Source of the DNA: Lachnospiraceae bacterium UBA4381
GTDB taxonomy: Bacteria; Bacillota; Clostridia; Lachnospirales; Lachnospiraceae
Direction: 5' to 3'
Length of the DNA stretch: 6,470 bases
NCBI GenBank assembly: GCA_002391105.1
Contig: DGRT01000044.1
Coordinates: 1-6,470 of the forward strand
Part shown: piece by piece, positions 4,670 through 6,470 of the stretch
How positions within the stretch are numbered: the stretch's first letter is position 1
Layout of the letters: each line of letters opens with the position of its first letter
The notes under the pieces: model-generated
What the model saw: only the letters and a program-made list of their open reading frames with translations
The model's database searches: none
What the model was told of the DNA's origin: nothing
Program-made: the position numbers and the translations under genes

Positions 4670-6470
4670 ATGAATAAGAAGATGAGTAGTATCAGATGTA
4701 TGATTGGTTTGTGTGCAGCATCCATGCTTGGGCTGTCAACCATAGGCGGAGGGCAGATAGGAAATGGCGGAGTGGTTCTGGCTAAGGAAAACAAGTATAG
4801 AGATGAAGCCCCTGCAGACATTGAAAAGCCCGATGACACAGATGGAATCTACTGTGTTGGTTCCGTCAGCAAGGTATATGTGACGACTGCCGTGATGCAG
4901 CTTGTTGATCAGGGAAAGGTTGACCTTGATACACCGGTTACGGAGTATATAGATGACTTTACAATGGCAGACGAAAGATATAAGGATATCACAGTCAGGA
5001 TGCTTATGAATCATACCTCCGGGTTATCCGGCTCTACTTTGAAGAATATGTTTCTATATGGTGATAATGATTCTGTTGCAACTACAAATGTTCTGGAAAA
5101 TCTTAAATCACAGAAGCTTAAGGCGGCTCCGGGTGAATATGCCAGCTATTGCAATGATGGCTTTGAACTCCTTGAAGTAATAGTAGAGAGAGCTTCAGGC
5201 ATGAGTTACACCGACTATGTAGAGAAAAATATAGCTGCAAAGATTGGTGTTAAGAATACCTATACAGCAAATAATGTATTTGAAAATCCACTTCTTGCGG
5301 ATATTTTTCCTGATGGCCATAACAGATATGAAACTGAATACTGTATGGATTTTGGTTCTGGTGGAATATATGCGACAGCAGCGGACACGTGTGAATTTGG
5401 CAGTACCTTTTTCAAGGGGGATGACAGGCTTCTATCTGAAGAAAGCAAGGATGAAATGGCTACTCTTTGGAGCAGTTCATCTGATATTTCAAAAAGTTTG
5501 AAATATAATCCGGACTATATGGATCAAAATGGTCTTGGCTGGGATATGGTAGATATTCCTATGTATAAAGAGGCTGGAGTGAAAGCTCTGTGGAAAGGAG
5601 GAGACACTCAGGATTATCATGCATCTCTGCTTGTAATGCCGGAAGAGGAAATAAGTGTATGCGTTACTTCTTCAGAGGGAAGCAGCGGATATAATCTGGC
5701 TATGTCAGAAGCGCTTGCGAGTATCGCTCTTGAAGAGCAGGGGGTCACAGTAGAAGAAACTACTGCGCCCGAAGTGGAACTTAAAAGTGAAGTTCCTGAC
5801 TCGTATAAAAAATATGAAGGACTTTATATGATAGGTGGAGCTCCGGCTGATATTACATTTCCGGATATGAAATATGCTCTTGTAAAAACTCTTGGCTCCG
5901 GTACCGCTGACACTTACTACATATATACAGATAATGGCTTTGTTAAAGTGACAGGAGATGTAGAAGCAGGTTCGGCAAGAGTTGACTCAGACTTCGAAAG
6001 ATTTGACTTTGAAGAAGCTGAAGGGAACGTTTATATAACTCAGGAAAATCTTTCAAAACAGAGTGGTCTTATAAGTGAATATCAGAAAACCTATTCCGGT
6101 GAAAAGCTGGAGGTAAATCCGGTATCGGAGGATGTACTAAAGGTATGGCAGGAAAGAGACGGTATAAAATGCGCACTCATTTCCGATAAGTATTCTTCAG
6201 GAACTTATGAACAGCCATTTTTAGAACTAAAGATGTTTGAAGATAGTGGATATGTAATCTGTACAGGTATAGGAGGGGTGAGTCTGCTTAGAATTGTGGA
6301 TGATAGTCACCTTGAGGCTTTTGCTGCAATTCCGAGTTCCCGAAACAGAGATGTCTATGATTTATATATTGATGAAAAGGGAGTAGGGCATACAACTGCG
6401 AATGTTGATGCAGTAGCGGTATCAGATTTTGAGAGCTTTACAGACGGCGTTAAGGAAGTGAGTCTTACGA
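4670..6470 (+). CDS. Secreted serine hydrolase, beta-lactamase fold (PF00144 type), 3'-truncated
   Basis: The frame runs open for 600 codons from ATG 4670 to the window end. AAGAGGAA (4657-4664) lies about 5 nt before the start. Residues 1-38 form a signal peptide: N-terminal Lys/Arg, hydrophobic core about 10-24, then GGVVLA before a predicted cut. The serine hydrolase motifs follow in order: S65-V-S-K68 (nucleophile and base, in GSVSK), Y160-C-N162, and K309-G-G311 (WKGGDTQDY) in place of the common HxG or KTG. Supporting blocks are MLMNHTSGL (111-119), APGEYASYCNDGFELLE (153-169) and LVMPEEEISVCVTSS (321-335). Family members act outside the membrane as D-Ala-D-Ala carboxypeptidases, esterases, D-peptidases or beta-lactamases; the substrate here is unknown. 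Only about 26 mature residues precede Ser65, fewer than usual, so the first strands of the fold are short or missing. Residues 365-600 form a C-terminal extension I do not recognise. The stop lies beyond the window. Confidence 0.92.
   Translation, partial: MNKKMSSIRCMIGLCAASMLGLSTIGGGQIGNGGVVLAKENKYRDEAPADIEKPDDTDGIYCVGSVSKVYVTTAVMQLVDQGKVDLDTPVTEYIDDFTMADERYKDITVRMLMNHTSGLSGSTLKNMFLYGDNDSVATTNVLENLKSQKLKAAPGEYASYCNDGFELLEVIVERASGMSYTDYVEKNIAAKIGVKNTYTANNVFENPLLADIFPDGHNRYETEYCMDFGSGGIYATAADTCEFGSTFFKGDDRLLSEESKDEMATLWSSSSDISKSLKYNPDYMDQNGLGWDMVDIPMYKEAGVKALWKGGDTQDYHASLLVMPEEEISVCVTSSEGSSGYNLAMSEALASIALEEQGVTVEETTAPEVELKSEVPDSYKKYEGLYMIGGAPADITFPDMKYALVKTLGSGTADTYYIYTDNGFVKVTGDVEAGSARVDSDFERFDFEEAEGNVYITQENLSKQSGLISEYQKTYSGEKLEVNPVSEDVLKVWQERDGIKCALISDKYSSGTYEQPFLELKMFEDSGYVICTGIGGVSLLRIVDDSHLEAFAAIPSSRNRDVYDLYIDEKGVGHTTANVDAVAVSDFESFTDGVKEVSLT

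Noticed and set aside
4736..5014. Minus-strand reading frames of 60-90 codons inside the hydrolase gene
   Set aside because: They are antisense to clear catalytic motifs (SVSK, HTSG) of the plus-strand gene and have no start signals of their own.

Overview
The window looks like chromosomal DNA from a low-GC Gram-positive anaerobe, most likely a Clostridia member of the Lachnospiraceae type. This is inferred from the AT-rich coding style with AGGAG-type ribosome binding sites, the short precursor peptides with ELExVAGG double-glycine leaders, a stand-alone 2-hydroxyacyl-CoA dehydratase-like protein, and a secreted beta-lactamase-fold serine hydrolase. No taxonomic marker gene is present, so the assignment stays tentative.

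Layout. (1) 1-1950, plus strand: the C-terminal 649 codons of a large FtsX/MacB-type ABC transporter permease, whose start lies before the window. (2) 1951-3103: a peptide module. Two small plus-strand genes (2334-2603 and 2693-2947) encode precursors with near-identical 19-residue double-glycine leaders and unrelated cores. Three identical 28-bp palindromes bracket the genes, one ahead of the first gene and one 1-3 nt after each stop codon. The whole module sits between two 47/51-identical hairpin terminators. (3) 3104-4312, minus strand: a stand-alone protein resembling the C-terminal, HGD-D-like part of the large activase/dehydratase fusion proteins. Its divergent promoter carries a 22-bp palindrome. 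(4) 4313-4669: a divergent regulatory region that also holds four 11-bp direct repeats just upstream of a -10 hexamer facing right. (5) 4670-end, plus strand: a secreted PF00144-type serine hydrolase with a long C-terminal extension, running off the window.

How the parts relate. The permease, the hydrolase and the dehydratase-like protein need not form one pathway: they are separated by terminators or by divergent promoters. The peptide module is the accessory-looking part. Its products should be exported and cleaved after Gly-Gly by a peptidase-containing ABC transporter (PCAT) not seen here, and no modification enzyme, PCAT or immunity gene is recognisable in the window. The combination of leader-sharing orphan peptides, one palindrome per gene boundary, and duplicated flanking terminators is the most unusual thing in the window and reads like a cassette-style insertion between a permease gene and a convergent metabolic gene.
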